A stretch of 64,000 bases of DNA from Metellina segmentata (GCA_947359465.1 OX375875.1:61133981-61197980), one strand, 5' to 3'; positions 33,479 to 47,055 are shown, counted from the stretch's first letter. Notes: generated by a model from the sequence alone, not told the origin. Translations and numbers: made by a program.

Positions 33479-33803
33479 CCGACCAACCGGTATAGTGGTT
33501 AAGGAGTTAGCCTCTAGATCGGAAGGTTCCTGGTCCGGGTATGGATGTTTGTAAGCGTATGGTGTAGAGGCGGCTGGTGCACCTTACATTTGTCGTGACC
33601 GAAAGTCCTCACGTTGGGTTGGCGTGGAAGTTTGGAGAGTGGGGTGGCAGCTCAGGTGTTGCTTCGTCATCTGACCGTGGTTCAAAATTACGAGGGGTTG
33701 TCCTCGGATTCAAAAGGGACCTTAAAAGGGACTGATCCCGGACCGTCGTCAATAGCCCGTTGGGGTGCTCTAGTACGACGTTAACTAAAAAATTACCAAT
33801 TAC
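33479..33803 (+). mobile_element. SINE1 with perfect 12-bp TSD
   Basis: Head ccgaccaaccggtatagtgg and full body. About 13 bp around the B box are deleted (ggttcctggtccgggtatgg). A short alteration replaces gatctttccct. TSD cattaatatttg at 33467-33478 and 33804-33815 is exact. Confidence 0.93.
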
Positions 33804-33841
33804 CATTAATATTTGTTTTAGCTGGTGTAATCCGCATCGGT

Positions 33842-34150
33842 AGGTAGGTAGTTAATTAACGTCGCACTGGAGCAACACAAGGGACTATTGACAACGGTCC
33901 GGAATCAAACCCGAAGGGAAAGATCGTTAAATGACGTAATTTCGAACCTCGTTAAGATGACGAAGTCACACTTGAGTCACACCCCACTCTTCAAACTTCC
34001 ACACCAAGCCAACGTGATATAGTATGAAGCCACGACAGATTTAGTTAGCACTCCACCCACGTGTACACGACGGTATTTGACTGGACAAAGTTTCGAACTC
34101 GCAACCTGATGGCTAATCTGTTGCACTCTTTCAACTGTGCTACCGTAATC
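33842..34150 (-). mobile_element. SINE4, near full length
   Basis: Minus strand. The body is parallel to SINE1 but with a consistent set of differences (gtcgtggcttcat, gtgactcaagtgtgacttcg). The head is gattacggtagcacagttga, then gttgcgagttcgaaac, a tRNA-like sequence unlike the SINE1 head. The 3' tail is ctacctacc. Confidence 0.82.
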
Positions 34151-34154
34151 CTGT

Positions 34155-36130
34155 AATCTGTCTGATCGACATCTTAAAATTTCAAAATGACTTGTTTAAG
34201 GTGACATGTCATTTACCAGTGCTTTGGTATGCAAACTACATGAAATATGTTTTTGTTTTCTAAAAAAATAGGGCTTCTTAAAATTTCTTAAGGATTTTTA
34301 GCTTAAGCCTTATAAGTTTTAAGCTTATTAAGGATTTTTAAGGGCTTTTAAAAAGTAAAATGAAAAACCAGCTTTTTCTGAAGTCCGTGATAATCGTTTT
34401 GGATTGTAAGTTATGGTGTTTCACAACCATTGATTGAAACTTAATTGGGTGAAGATATTTAAATTATTTCTTGTATGTGAAATAATTTTTCTAGGAGGAT
34501 TGGCTCCGAGAATCCCTAATCATTTGCCAATTCTCAAGCCGCCTTTTGAAAAAACACCGAAGACTCTTATTTTTCTCTCTCACACCCACAAAGGGCCGTT
34601 TAATTTCTCAAACACCTAACACTGAAATAAGAATGTACCGAAAGAAATGATAAATAAACCCCTTCTGTATCAATTTGAAAGCCACAATTTCACAAATCTC
34701 CCCTGTTCTACAAGACAGCTTAAAATAAACTAAACAAGGAACACCACCACGAACTGACAGGTAAGAAAAAGACAACAGCAAAAAATTCAGACATGCCGCA
34801 ACCTTCCTCCTGGTTTTTCATCATCCAGTAACCTACATCGGAAGAAACCTTACCGATTGCAAACAGCAAAACAAAAAGGATACAAAATGCAAGAGCCTCG
34901 AAATGAAGCGAAAAAGAAGACCCCTTCTCTGTGGCGGAAACAAAAACCTATTCTGCCAGCCTCGGGTTTCACTTTTAAGAGGAAATAATCTCCTTAACTT
35001 AAAAAAAGGAAACCTTAGGAAATACGGAGGCTCTTCCCCCATTACAGTCAGAGATAGGAGGTTTGTGGATGTTGCCCTTTTCCTGATGTGCTTAACCCCG
35101 TATGGCCTGCAGGAGATTACCAGCATAGAGGAGGCTTCGCTTAATCCTCCAGGACGGATGGGAAGGAAAGGTAGACCTGGAGGAAGAAGTTGGAAGGATT
35201 CCTTCCCTAAGCTGATAGGGTGATATGTCAGAAGGCAAAGCAAATTAAAACCCAACCTCTGCAGACGTGAAATTATTCATCGGACGTGGCCACAGTATTT
35301 GAACCGCCTGGAGGGAATTCAAATTAGGAGACGCGGTGCATCTTTTCGATTACATGAATGGATGGTCAGAATTGTTCACTCACTTTGTTTCTGTCTGTGT
35401 CACCAAGCATCTAAATATTCAACTAGATTGTTGATTCAGATAATTAACGCTTCTTCAGATAATTAAAGATTCGTTCCGCTCAATCACGTTTGCATATTAC
35501 GTAAAAATTTATCATTCTTAAATTAACGGAACCATCAATTAAAATGCCTTAATTTCTATATTCGATATTGTTCCGAACTAAAACATCAAATCCTCCAATG
35601 ATTATTCCCACACGAAATGAGAAATCAAAATCTATATTTTATCTTTGTACCTTGGTAGAAAAACAACCAATGTTCACTTTGTAGGTTCTTAATAACAGTA
35701 GTTTTTGTTTATTTATCTTTTTATTTTTTAAATAGCGCACAGAAATACTTTACAATGTATTGATTCATTCATAATGCATTGGCAGGGACATTGACTCTTC
35801 TTTTTTTAAACTTTTATTACCATGAAGTGATTTGTGGACGTGTTGAGTGAACAGCCAGAATATGATAGCATAGTGCTAGCGATAGATATTATGTATGTAG
35901 TTCCACAATCGGACAATTTGGACATTGAATCTTTTTCTACAAAAGTACAGATTTAATGATACAAATTTTTTGAAGAATGCTGTTGAACAACATTTCACAT
36001 TTAGATGTATAATGATTAGATCTGGGAAATTTTGAATGTTTACCTGACAATCTAATGTACTATGAATGATAATATTCACTAGCGCAATCAACATTTTGTT
36101 GGTGCTTAACCCATGGTACTGAATAAATTC
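34155..36130. other. Unique DNA; GC-enriched block at 34.83-35.25 kb
   Basis: The enriched block is open on both strands (140 codons minus, 106 plus) but neither translation has a recognisable domain. Lysine/arginine-rich plus-strand and hydrophobic minus-strand readings mirror each other. No family assignment. Confidence 0.45.
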
Positions 36131-36147
36131 TACACCAAGACATGGAG

Positions 36148-36770
36148 GTTGTGCAAAATTATCTTAGGGGGTCGAAGAAGATTTCTTGGCTATACACGTT
36201 GATACAATGTAGGATATGATGTGGAAAGGCTGGCTCATTTTTACATTTGGTGCTCTGGAGAAATACTTGTTACCATTGACATAGATGATATGCTTTAGAT
36301 GTCCAGTGCGCAGTCTTGTCAACATAGAAACAATCCTTTTCGACCTGTTGAGATCTAAAAGCTCATACGGAGATTGGCCCATATACCCATGATGGGAAGG
36401 TACAATTTTTCTTTTTAGCTGGATAGATGGTATTTTATGAAAGGGCAATGTCACTTTTTTCTGCTTCCATGTAGATCGATTGCTCCAAATTGTGCCGAAT
36501 ATAGTCAGCTGTTTTGTTCCCTGTGATCCAACGTGATAAGGGATCCATTCAAAAGCAATAGTGGATTCTTTGTGGAAGCTTATAAGGAGGTTGGCAATTC
36601 TTTGTAAGAGTGAATCTTAGCTGGTGAAGAATCGTGTAACAGCACGGATAGCTGCTAAGGAATGGACTTACAAATTTCATTTAGATGGACTGGTTTGTGG
36701 GGGAAACCATTTAGAGCTTCGTAGATGGCTATTAGTTTAGCATTAAATACGGAGAAATTGCGCTAAAATT
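36148..36770 (-). pseudogene. Non-LTR retrotransposon RNase H domain and C-terminal region, degraded
   Basis: On the minus strand: FSVFNAKLIAIYEALNGF (RNase H first half, expected acidic residue changed), then AFEWIPYHVGSQGTKQ (the WIPxHVGxxGNExAD motif, degraded), then SKRIVSMLTRLRTGHLKH, then a PEHQ...PHHILHC segment in a shifted frame. This order is typical of arthropod LINEs with an RNase H. Stops and frameshifts make it inactive. RT and endonuclease are not present in the window. Confidence 0.78.
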
Positions 36771-37019
36771 GGTGCCGTTCAAATACTGTCCCATGATTTG
36801 TATTGGGATTATCTTCCCCCTTCAAATGGTTTTGATGAGATATATCGTCCACCAAGATATTGCCGATTTTTTTTAAGATGGCGAGATCAAGGTCTGGTCC
36901 ATTTTCCTCTTAGGACGAGTTATCTTGTTCATCAGAATATAGTCGGTTTTCTTCTGATTGCGAGATACCTAATCGAGTTAAGAGTAGTTTACCGTCATTT
37001 TGGCAAAGTTAGGATTTTA

Positions 37020-39570
37020 ATCTAATTACAGTTGTCCAATCAACTATTGCTTGGATATTCGAAATTCCTTCTTTGAAATTCCGACGAGCCGAAATCATAT
37101 TCGTAAAACAAGGCAAGTGACGTCGCATCCGAAATACATACAGGAAGAACGTTTCAAGGCGAAAATGCAACCACCGTCTACATCCAGCTCGACAGAAAAA
37201 AAATCTTCCACCGTGATTTGAATCGTGAATGCCCTTTTCAGTCCATAGTTCTTCAACTTTACTGACAAGATGGCCGACCTCCTTAAATATGACTTATTTC
37301 TCAAATTAAATCCTGTTCACCCATTCTTCGACATCAATATCATGCGCTCGACTGAAAAACATCCATATCTGCAACACGAAACCAATGGCGGGAAATTTTC
37401 TCTGCACCAATTCGAGTTGGTGCCTTCACCTCCTCCAAGTGAAAGTGTACCGAAGAACATAAGCATCGAGAGAGAATGTTATTCCGCCGGGAGAATAGCA
37501 ACTCGCTTCCACCCCGTCGAAAGCCAAGGCGCACGGCTGCCAGTAATGGCTCTCAACATAAACCTAACGGAGCCGGATTAATTAACTGCCTAATCCCCAG
37601 GGACAAAATTTAAATATTAAGAGATCAGAAAATAGCGTCTGCGAGAGACAGCGAGGAGGTCGGGGTACAAGTCAGAACAAAGTACTTTCGAGTTTCCCCT
37701 CCTGCTGTTTGTTTTAAATCTCTCGCTTTATTCTCGTCTAATTAGGTTTTCCCATAACCTTTTAAAGACGAATTTGCAACAGGATTTTTAAGTAATACGT
37801 TTCAAACAATGTGATAAAAACCTCCCACGACTCTGATGTCTTAAAACAAGCATGTCACTTTTAAACTGTTCGTTTAAATTGTGAAGACTTCAGGACAACA
37901 GGAAAGAAATCCTGCAAGATTAAATATATCCCAAATAAGTGGTAGATTATTCTACGACTCTAATATATTGAAACGAGCATGTAACTGTTTTAGATTGTAA
38001 ACTTTAAACTGTAAGGAGTGAAGGGCAGTTTCTTCCACTATTTGAAGTATTGGCCTTTATTTTTTTAAAGTATCTAACAAGATATATATTTACAAGCAGA
38101 AAATGACACTCATTCGCCACTATCCAGGCCAGAAATATCAAGTATATACATTGGTTCTAGTGAGAATGATTGTAAAGATAAAAATAATACTTCATTAAAT
38201 AAAATGTAAAATGCTTTATTTAAATACCTTCACAAGCCAATAAGTTTAACACGATCTTAACTTATCAATAAAACATTCAGGAAATCAGCTTCTTCTCAAT
38301 TCATGTTTACTTGATTGGTTTCGATTTCAAAAAAAAAATATGATAACCAACCGTATCTTATAAATACTATGAAATGGATACCTACGGTACCCAAAATATA
38401 AAACAAAAGTGAAATATCTATTCATTATTAATAAAAAATATCTTCACAACCCAAATATGTCCTTGTGGTACACACATGATAAAATAACAATTACCACTAC
38501 GAAATATGAACGTAATTTCCTATAAAAGACGAGGTGGGAAAAGTGAAGGCAAGTTAGATCATAATTCAAAAGACAAGATGTAAAAGCAAATGAGACTGAA
38601 TGGAACATTTGTATGGAACACAACCCATTACATACAAAATATGAACTGATACGATGATAAAACCAGTCAATGATCGAATGCAAAATTTAAACCATGACAG
38701 TAAAAAAACTTGTTATTTTATGAGCTTCTTACAGAAACGCATTTTGTTATTTTACTTGAAAAGTCAAAACTATTTAGAATGTAAAACAACATGTAGGCAG
38801 AATAGGAACCCTGAATTAAGCAAAAGCAGCACAATTTAAAATAGTTTAAAAAAAAAAAAAACGTTAAAAAAAAACAATAGCGATTATGTTCAAACGATGT
38901 AAAAACTTTCAAAATAAAGAAAAATTTTACCATCCACACACATACCTATAACTACAAAACAGTATAAACGAAGTATCCAATACTTTACAAATCTTGTAAA
39001 CAAGACATAAGGAAAAATGTAGAAAAATACGTTCCTCAAAGGAATAGAAAGGCGCCAATTCCTCTATGACCTCCCTATTAGCCGTTTCTATCAGAACCTA
39101 GTTGAAAAACTTTCCAGAAAAAGTATAAAGATAAGAGAAATCGACGATAATCTAGGGGAAAGGGGCCAGAATTGGGAGATTGAAATATACTTTGGAAGTT
39201 CTTCAACATTTATGAGTTAAAGACCTGACCAATACAGCGACTTTCTTTGTGTTCATCGTCTAAATCCCACAGACATGGCGCTCTCAAAGAGGGAGGACAC
39301 TGCAATTCAGTTGTTTTTAAGATCCTACGGTGAAGGTAAACCTACTAAGGACCCGGTTTCCAAACTTAATCCCTCCAGTAAACGGCCTCATCAATACGTT
39401 CTAGTTTCAAAACAAGGAAATCTACAAGAGCAATATCTAGCAAAAATTTAGACGCTACGCTCATGTCACTGTTACATGTGCAATCAACTGAAGTTGATTG
39501 GATTTGTTACCATGCGGTCACTTTTTGTAATTCCGTTGCTTATTAGGGTTTAATCAAAAGGAATTAGAAG
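37020..39570. other. AT-rich unique DNA, nothing firm
   Basis: A 103-codon plus frame at 37270-37581 starts MADLLKYDLFLKLNPVHPFF in a fair start context (caagatgg) but has no known domain. The rest is AT-rich without elements. Confidence 0.45.
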
Positions 39571-39577
39571 AACTTAC

Positions 39578-39626
39578 TGAGAGCCACAACGGTAATTCCA
39601 ATAGTGCGAGTTTTACTACCTTTCAT
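39578..39626 (-). CDS. Candidate first coding exon (signal-peptide-like)
   Basis: On the minus strand an ATG opens MKGSKTRTIGITVVAL and runs straight into a canonical gtaagt donor. A basic N-terminus followed by a hydrophobic run resembles a secretory signal start. No downstream exon was identified, and such short patterns can occur by chance. Confidence 0.22.
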
Positions 39627-39989
39627 AATGTTACTCACGTCCTTTATTTTAAATCTACCTTATGTAAAATTTTATGAAAGATTTTTTCTTAAAAACAATG
39701 TCTTCGCCATACTTTAATTTTATTTTTATATTTTTTATTTTCATTTTGCAATTTCTTTTTTAAATAAGAATTTTTGATGGATAACTGAAAAAAATATTTC
39801 ACCTAATTTAATAGGTACTTATGTGAGAAAATTATTCATTTAGATACACTGTATTCATAACTAATTACAAACATGCGAAAGTATCGAATTTATTACAATA
39901 TAAGATACATCAATTCACATTGTAAATTACGTTTAACATATTATTTTTTGGTCAAACTGGAGCACTCAGAATTCAACCAATAGTCCCGA

Positions 39990-40005
39990 ACCCCCCCCCC
40001 TTCCC
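39990..40005. repeat. C-rich run
   Basis: A run of about ten C followed by pyrimidines. Simple sequence. Confidence 0.8.
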
Positions 40006-40368
40006 CTTCCAAAAAGTTCCTGATCACAAAAATAAAGTTAGTTTACTATAAGTAAAAAGAAGTTTTCCTAAACCCAAAAGAAGAAAAAAAGCAGTCAATA
40101 ATTATGTTAGCTTAAGTTATATTTAAGTATAGTTATTTATGTATTGCAGCAGAAAATATCCGCAAACAAAACACGAATTTAGCATCATATATATTCGATA
40201 GGTTGATATAGCAAATGAAGAACCCATGTATGTGCTGTGACTGTCTTTGGATTGGAAGAGATGGGGCAAAAGAAAGGTAATGCCATATGTGGCTTCCCGT
40301 TGGGTAGTCGCTTCGACATATTGAAGGAAAGTGCCGATGGGGCTAAGTCCTTCTTGATACATATTTTA

Positions 40369-40830
40369 CTAGCCACTGCGTGGCCAGCACGGCGTTGCCC
40401 GTGACAGTTCTCTTCGTGGGGTTCAGGCGTGACCACTGCTAGCTAACCCCCGGTGATTGCTACGAATATATTCGCGGATTCGAATGTTTGCGTGTATTAT
40501 TTTGCTTGTATTATTCGTATGACTATGTTTATACGGGAATTCGTATGTTATGTATTTAATTGTTAAATTTTTGTAAAGATTGCATACAAATCTGCTTGGA
40601 CAAACTTCAACGTAGCTATTTGCGAAATAACATTTATCATCTACGCCCCTCATAAACGTATCCGTAGGGTCGTATTTGGTTTGAGGGCTTGATAAAACTC
40701 TATGGAATGTCGTATCTGGTCTGCTGGCTGGTTAAACCTATTCGGATGGTCATATCTGGTCTGAGGGCCAAGTAAAAATATTCGTTGGGCCATATCTGGT
40801 CTGCGGACCCGAGGTAAACCTATTCGCTAC
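40369..40830 (-). mobile_element. Helitron-like 3' end with associated minisatellite (extent uncertain)
   Basis: On the minus strand the sequence ends with a hairpin, cacgggcaacgccgtg (40388-40403), then 15 nt, then CTAG followed by T. This is the Helitron 3' signature (hairpin, CTRR, insertion next to T). To its right lies a 41-bp tandem array, common inside non-autonomous Helitrons. The 5' end was not located, and no Rep/helicase is visible. Confidence 0.5.
40655..40825. repeat. ~41-bp tandem repeat, four copies
   Basis: Each copy has attcg-tgg-tcatatctggtc, then tg-gg-c-aggtaaacct. Copies begin near 40657, 40698, 40738 and 40778 and are moderately diverged. Confidence 0.8.
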
Positions 40831-42210
40831 AACTAATGTCCATATGCTTAAGGTCCTTAAAGTATTTTGTGGTGGACACCTGACCCCACCTATTGAATCA
40901 GTTGAATCAGAGTAATCGAATTTGGATAATCATACAAGTAAAATATACTGTAAGAGAAAACCTCGACACCTCCGGAATTGCTTGCAGTGGAAACGTGCAT
41001 GAAAACACCATAACAACTTCCCTGTCTGAAAATCAATTTGAACGTGATAAAACCGAGTAACTACAAATTTTATTTGATTCAACTACGGCTTTCCAAGATG
41101 TCGAGAAATGAAACCGCAAAAGGCGTTGGATTAGACGTAGGGAAAAAAGGAGTCGCGAAATCCGATGACCGGGGGAAGGAAGGACGAACTAACGGCTGTT
41201 GAGGTGACTGGTGCATGACGGACGAAAGTGTGGGACTCCATTATACCAGTTCTGTGTCATTGTTAATACCGAGTAAATGTGGCAGGTTGAAGAGTACACC
41301 GAAAATCTAACCGTTATAGATGAGAATAGAGAAGATGCAAATATGACTATGTTCAACTATATTCAAATCTTAAAAATGAGTGGTTTAAAACATAAAAAAA
41401 TTAACCAACAGATCAATTCTAAAGTATCATATGATGTGCCTGGCATGTGTAAGAGTGTTTGATTTGGAATATCTTGGAAGCAATTTTTTAACATTATGAA
41501 ACAATCTGGCGATGCAGCAGTCATATTGCTAACTTGAGCAAGTTTTATTTCATACTATTTTGGCAATTCAGAGCGGGTTGAAATAAATTTTGACAAATAT
41601 TTTGAAGTAGTAAGTTTTGTATATAGCTTTAAATTCAATTAGGTAATTCTTCACAGCTTTTCTGAAATTAATTAAAAAAGTAAAACCGAATGAACCATAA
41701 CTAACGATTGGAATAAGTATTTCCCACGCGTTCCGTAAATGTTATAAATGATAATTTTGATTACAAAAAAAATATTACAGCTTGTCCTGCCTAACTAACA
41801 TACGTCAGGGAAAGCGGAATCCAGAAATATACAAAAAAATTATGACACGAATTTCAAAACGATTCTAGAGACAGAGATAATGTTGTATACGTGTATACGA
41901 CCAAAAAGGCCCCCCTCACCAACAGAATCCGGGTCAATCCGAATCCAGTAGAAACTGACTGACGGAGATTCGGAAGACCTGCTTCCGTACGAAATAGCTT
42001 GTTCATCAAAAAACGTTTCATAATGCTGGAATGCACCCAAATCTATGTCGTTATCTAATCTAATCTTTCTACTGGTTTCGGATGGATTAGAATTATGTTA
42101 GTGTAAATGGGCCCTATCAGTTTTTCGGTGCAAATAAACTTTGATATTACCAGGAATTCTTTAAAAAAAAGTTATTTTATCTGCGGTTAATTTATTTGAG
42201 ACTTTACCTA
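40830..42210. other. Unique DNA, nothing recognised
   Basis: No supported element or exon. Confidence 0.55.
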
Positions 42211-42230
42211 AAAAAGCTCTATAACTTTGA

Positions 42231-42564
42231 TGGTAATGGTAATGGTAATTTTAGTTAACGTCGTACTAGAGCAACACAACGGGCTATTGACGACGGTCCG
42301 GGATCAATCCCTTAAGGGAAAGATCCGAGGACAACACCTCGTAATTTTGAACCACGGTCAGATGACGAAGCAACACCTGAACTGGCACCCCACTCTCCAA
42401 ACTTCCACGCCAACCCAACGTGAGGACTTTCGTCCACGACAGATTTAAGGTGCACCAGCCGCCTCTACACCATACGTTTACAAACATCCATGCCCGGACC
42501 CGGATTCGAACCAGGAACCTTCCGATCTAGAGGCTAACACCTTAACCACTATACCGGTTGGTCG
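42231..42564 (-). mobile_element. SINE1, full length, perfect 15-bp TSD
   Basis: The best reference copy: 334 bp from the tggtaatggtaatggtaatt tail to the ccggttggtcg head end, with A and B boxes intact (gattcgaaccaggaacc in minus orientation). TSD gctctataactttga at 42216-42230 and 42565-42579 is exact. It may be transcription-competent. Confidence 0.96.
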
Positions 42565-42579
42565 GCTCTATAACTTTGA

Positions 42580-44895
42580 AGCGGAGACAAATTTTAAGAT
42601 GAAACTTGAATAATCTGTACACTCTGAAATTCGTATGCATATCTGAGCCATTTTGCTCGTGCAAAGTAAGGTATTGAAGCACCAATATGCAGAAGCGTAC
42701 ATTTGATAATATGCTGCAATTAGTTTATATCTGTTAGCATGCCAATGGCAGACATTTTCAGTCTCTTTTGTGATATTAATGATGTGACAGTGAAGATGTA
42801 GGCACTTTTTTGCATACAAATTTCAACTTGAAATGTTTTCCTCTTCCAAAATTACAGCGCTTTTGGGGAAGTCCCATATACAATTCACAAACAGTTGACT
42901 GAAAACAGATTATTCAACGTAAGATATCAATATCCAGGCTGGCAACGAACGTTCGAAGTTTGGTTTAGTAAAATACCACGACCCAATTCCTGAATCTAGT
43001 AGTTTCCACGAACACAAAATCTTTCACTCTAAACGCTGCATTCGAGATACTCACCAATCACCAAGATAGTCAGAAGGAAGAAAAATTAACAGTGTGGGAG
43101 CATGGCGAAACCACAGTTCCACGAGAGTCGGACTTTAAACAGATTATCAGCCCGGTCGCTATATTTTCTCGAATAAGCTAATCATGAGGTCGGGCACAGC
43201 CGGCGGGTAAGACCGAAGATGTTATGTCTTGCACGTAACGCTAATGTTATCTCGGAACCGAGAATTTAATGTCCGATGGCTCCGCCGGGCCTTACTTATG
43301 CAGATGGGCTTAGCGGGTCCCAAATCCCAGAATTCTTCCATATCTCCCCAAGCATGATTTATAAAGTGCTCTGTGATTAATGTTAATGTACAAGACAAGG
43401 AAATTGAGCTTCGTTCTTCGAAGTGCTTGACCTTCCAGTTATCAGTTTCTAGTTCCTGTCTGTGTGACATGCAAATTATTAATTGGAAAGTTTCGGGTGT
43501 TTTTTCCTTTCTATTCCGTCGAGACGTTACACCTTTTCTTGATTGGATAGAGCATTTTTAATTATGGTCAAGGTAGAAAGTACTATAAAAAGAGAGGACA
43601 CCCTTAACGGCTACTAAGTGGTGGTGAATAATGAGATTGGAAGCAGATGTGTTACGCAGGCCGTTGGGAAATGACAACCGTCTTCATCAGTATAGTTAGG
43701 ACTTGTCGTTCTTTGTTGAGAATAATTTTGTTAGAGGTTGAAACGTGGATTTCTCACATATAACGGACTGTCTGCACGCCATGAAATGTAATTAAATTGT
43801 CTCCTTGTGGAATTTAATAAAAATAATTGGTACACCACTTTCGAACTATGAACACGTCAACTTCAGTAAAAAAGTAATTGAGTTGCATTTTGGGGAAGAG
43901 GCGTACGCCGAATGTCACTGTGGTTGCCAGTTTTAATTTACCATCGAGTTCAAAGGCATTTTTTAGATAAAAATTAAGAAATTAAAATTATGATTTCATG
44001 AACTCTTTTGACTGATATGCATCTTGATATTTGGAAAAGCTATTTAGAACCTGTGAGAATACTGAGCACAGATACCAACATAATCCAAATTTATTTTTAC
44101 CAAACTATTATTTTTCCCCCATCACTTGACAAGAATAATTGGTAAGCATTGATCACCAGACATTTTACGCCGAGACTGTGTATTCCTCTTGTTTATTCCA
44201 AATGAATACTTGGATGTGTGATATGAATATAACTACACTATAAAACTTGTAGGCTATTTTAAGCTATGTATAGCAATTCCGCTTAGTAAAATTATTTAAG
44301 AAAGGAAAAGAATTTACATGAATACCAAACACAAAAATACGGAGGCGAAACATTTTTAAATATATTTTATAGCTTGAAACTGATTATATATCAGATCTGC
44401 GTGTTTGAGTGTATGAAACGGCGTGCAAATATTCTAAGAGTTTACGAATCTAGGAGACATAAGGAAGTTTTGTTGTTATTCAAGTAATTTAATTCGCAAA
44501 CTGAATTGTTTGTTTACTTCCGTGCTTGAAATTTCTCTCGATTCTGCAAATAAATGAGTCTTTGTGTCACTTGAATTTGATTAGATTGTTTATTTTATTT
44601 TAATCCACGCATGAAGGAAAGTGTTTGTCAAACTTCAACTTTAAATATAAATTTGATTAATAAAGGATAATCTTGACTTTAAATAATGCGAAGAACAAAA
44701 TAAGTAATGAAATTATGAATTATATATATATATATATATATGTGGTTATAATTTCTATAAAAAGAAATCTATTTCATAAATCTATAAATCAACAGTTTCT
44801 TTCATTTTTTTTACTATGCAAAGGGTCGTCGATTTGTTTTTATTTTCTCATGGACCTTTACTTAGTTTATTAATCAAGGCGTCACTTAAAAAAAT
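42580..44895. other. Unique DNA, nothing recognised
   Basis: Contains a 14-bp palindrome tctcggaaccgaga near 43252 and a TA run at 44719-44741. No gene evident. Confidence 0.55.
44719..44741. repeat. (TA)n microsatellite
   Basis: About eleven TA repeats. Confidence 0.9.
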
Positions 44896-44902
44896 CTACA
44901 CA

Positions 44903-45790
44903 ACAGGCCATCAAAAATGCAACACCATGAAGAACAAAAGATATCACGAAGCTATATTTATTGTACAAATAACGTCAGGCACAAGGGCGATATTAAAATT
45001 ACAGCTCCATAAGACTTGTGCAACGCGAAGAAATCTGTATTTTGTATAGTCGGGCTCTGGACGGCAAGAACTGCTGCTATACGTCTCGTTATCGAAATAA
45101 AGAAGTTTTGGATGTGTGTTTGGGGTATGTCAGACCATGATGAATCCATGCGTTGCCAAAGTTGATCTGGCGTAGCCGCGGGTGGTCTGTGGTATGCCAT
45201 TTGGGCGATCTTAGACATTACATAATCGATGGGCAACATATCTGGTGAACGAGTAGACCATGGAAGAAGTGAAACCTGGTGAGTATCGAGAAATTGTTGC
45301 GCGTTGCATATCACGTGTGTTCAAACATTGTTCTATTGAATTGTTTTTCAAACCTATTAATTGTATTCCTTACCTTCAGAGCAGCCGTAGGCAAGCCCTA
45401 AAGGTAAGGAAGGACAACAGGTTCCAAAACTTAAGAGATGTGACGGTGGCTGTTGAGTGTACCAGTAGTGCATACTAAGCGGGTGAGGCAGGAGAATCCG
45501 ATACCATAACGTCATACGGTTGACTTGTACCGCGATACATAGTCATGTAGGCTGTCACTGCTAAACTTGGATGCGACTATCGTGATGCTTTAAACAGAAT
45601 CGAGATTCGTCTGAAAAGAGGATGTCGAATTGCACGTGCTGAAAATTTGTTGTGCAACATGCCCTAATACTTGAGTTAGGGTTCTTGATGCTGCAGTACG
45701 ATCCGCAATAGAAATGAGCACAAGATGTATGTTCTCTCGTTCAGTGATGTGTGTTGAGGCTATTGTAATCATTCACATCGGTCAATTCGT
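44903..45790 (-). pseudogene. Tc1-like transposon, degraded transposase
   Basis: The left terminus is caggccatcaaaaatgcaac, a Tc1-type end. On the minus strand the N-terminal HTH region reads ISIADRTAASRTLTQVLGHV (about 45772-45590). The C-terminus reads QFLDTHQVSLLPWSTRSPDM, then LPIDYVMSKIAQ, then TPDQLWQRMDSSWSDIPQTH and ITRRIAAVLA. The last catalytic position is D (PID) where Tc1 has E (PIE). The middle is destroyed by stops and frameshifts, and the right terminal repeat was not found. Confidence 0.88.
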
Positions 45791-45999
45791 CCCTCCTGCA
45801 CTCACTGATTTCACATTCGCATCACTGTGACTTGATTTCATCTAACACACAAGCACCGATATCTAGGAAGAATAATCCGCTGTCTTGATAAACCACAATT
45901 CTTCCTTTCTCGACCTCAGAAACATGCCAGTATGACTGCCGTATTTTTCAACGAGGCATAATTAAGCTTTTATAAACTGCATAATTAAGATTTTTATAC

Positions 46000-47055
46000 A
46001 TCAGGAAAACTTCTTACAAAACTTAAAACTTGGATCAGTTCTCAATTTGTATACTGCTTACAAGAGGGCGTTAGTGGCACACATGATGTATATGTACTCA
46101 AAAGTAATACTCATTTGCATATCCTTCCATGGTCTACGCATCGTGAAAACTTCAAGGCTATTGAATACTTCCTTCATAGTGTATTTTCGATGCCAGCAGT
46201 GTATTGCTGTGAAGTTTGAAGAGCGAAGCGCCTCCACAAGGGTACAGTATATTGCTTTGTATTTATTCTGGGTGTTAATGGAGAAATAACCTAAATCGGA
46301 GGAAAAACATTTACAGGAATTATCGAAGCTAAATTTGCATCTAAGCTTAGTTGCCTTCGTATGAATTAAGTAACAGAGATGATTTTAACATCTCTGTAGA
46401 CAACTCGAGAATTTGACAGACATAACGCAGCTCCTGAATGTATCGTTCGACATGGCAGTCGTATGACCAACATAGTAACTGCAGCAGCGACAGAGAAGTT
46501 AAAGCACTCGCTTAAAGAGCTGTAGACATGTCTTTTGTTGTGACTTCGATCCTCATATGAGCATATAACAGGCTGGTTGAGGTCTTTCTTGAAGATGATG
46601 CATAGCTGCTAGCCAGATTCCTCAACTGTAGTTTTCGGACCCCCAGATAAACCCAGCTCGAATAGAAGTTCTTAGGGCTTAAACAGTTACACAAATCAGA
46701 TTCAATTTACACCAAATTGGAAGATTAATTTGGGGTTGAGAGTCAGGTTAAGCTAGGGGTGATAACCTTTTAGAGTACATGTGCCGAAATCATTATTTAC
46801 TATGCAAAATTCCTCACGTACCAACCAAAATTTAGAAGACTCGAAGTAATTTGTTTCTCTAGGTCTTGGGAGAATCTTTTCAAATAGTCACAAATCCCAT
46901 TAAAGCAATTATTTGATAATAAAAGTAGTCGTCTTGGTATACGAACCGGAAAAACGTCGTTGACGTGCCAAGGTTTCCCACTCCTGGACTAGGCGTTCCG
47001 CCCACGCTTATTCAAATGGTAAATAAAAATAAAAACTAAGTTCGTGTTTAGTTTT
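46000..47055. other. Unique DNA, nothing recognised
   Basis: No supported features. Confidence 0.55.

Noticed and set aside
37270..37581. 103-residue plus-strand gene with a good start context
   Set aside because: No recognisable domain, no splice or promoter evidence, and a moderately open minus strand. Mentioned only in the interval description.
42227..42487. Open frames inside SINE1 copies on both strands (also at 27530, 32348, 30171, 58423)
   Set aside because: The same peptide recurs wherever SINE1 occurs. The sequence is a tRNA-derived SINE and is not expected to encode protein.
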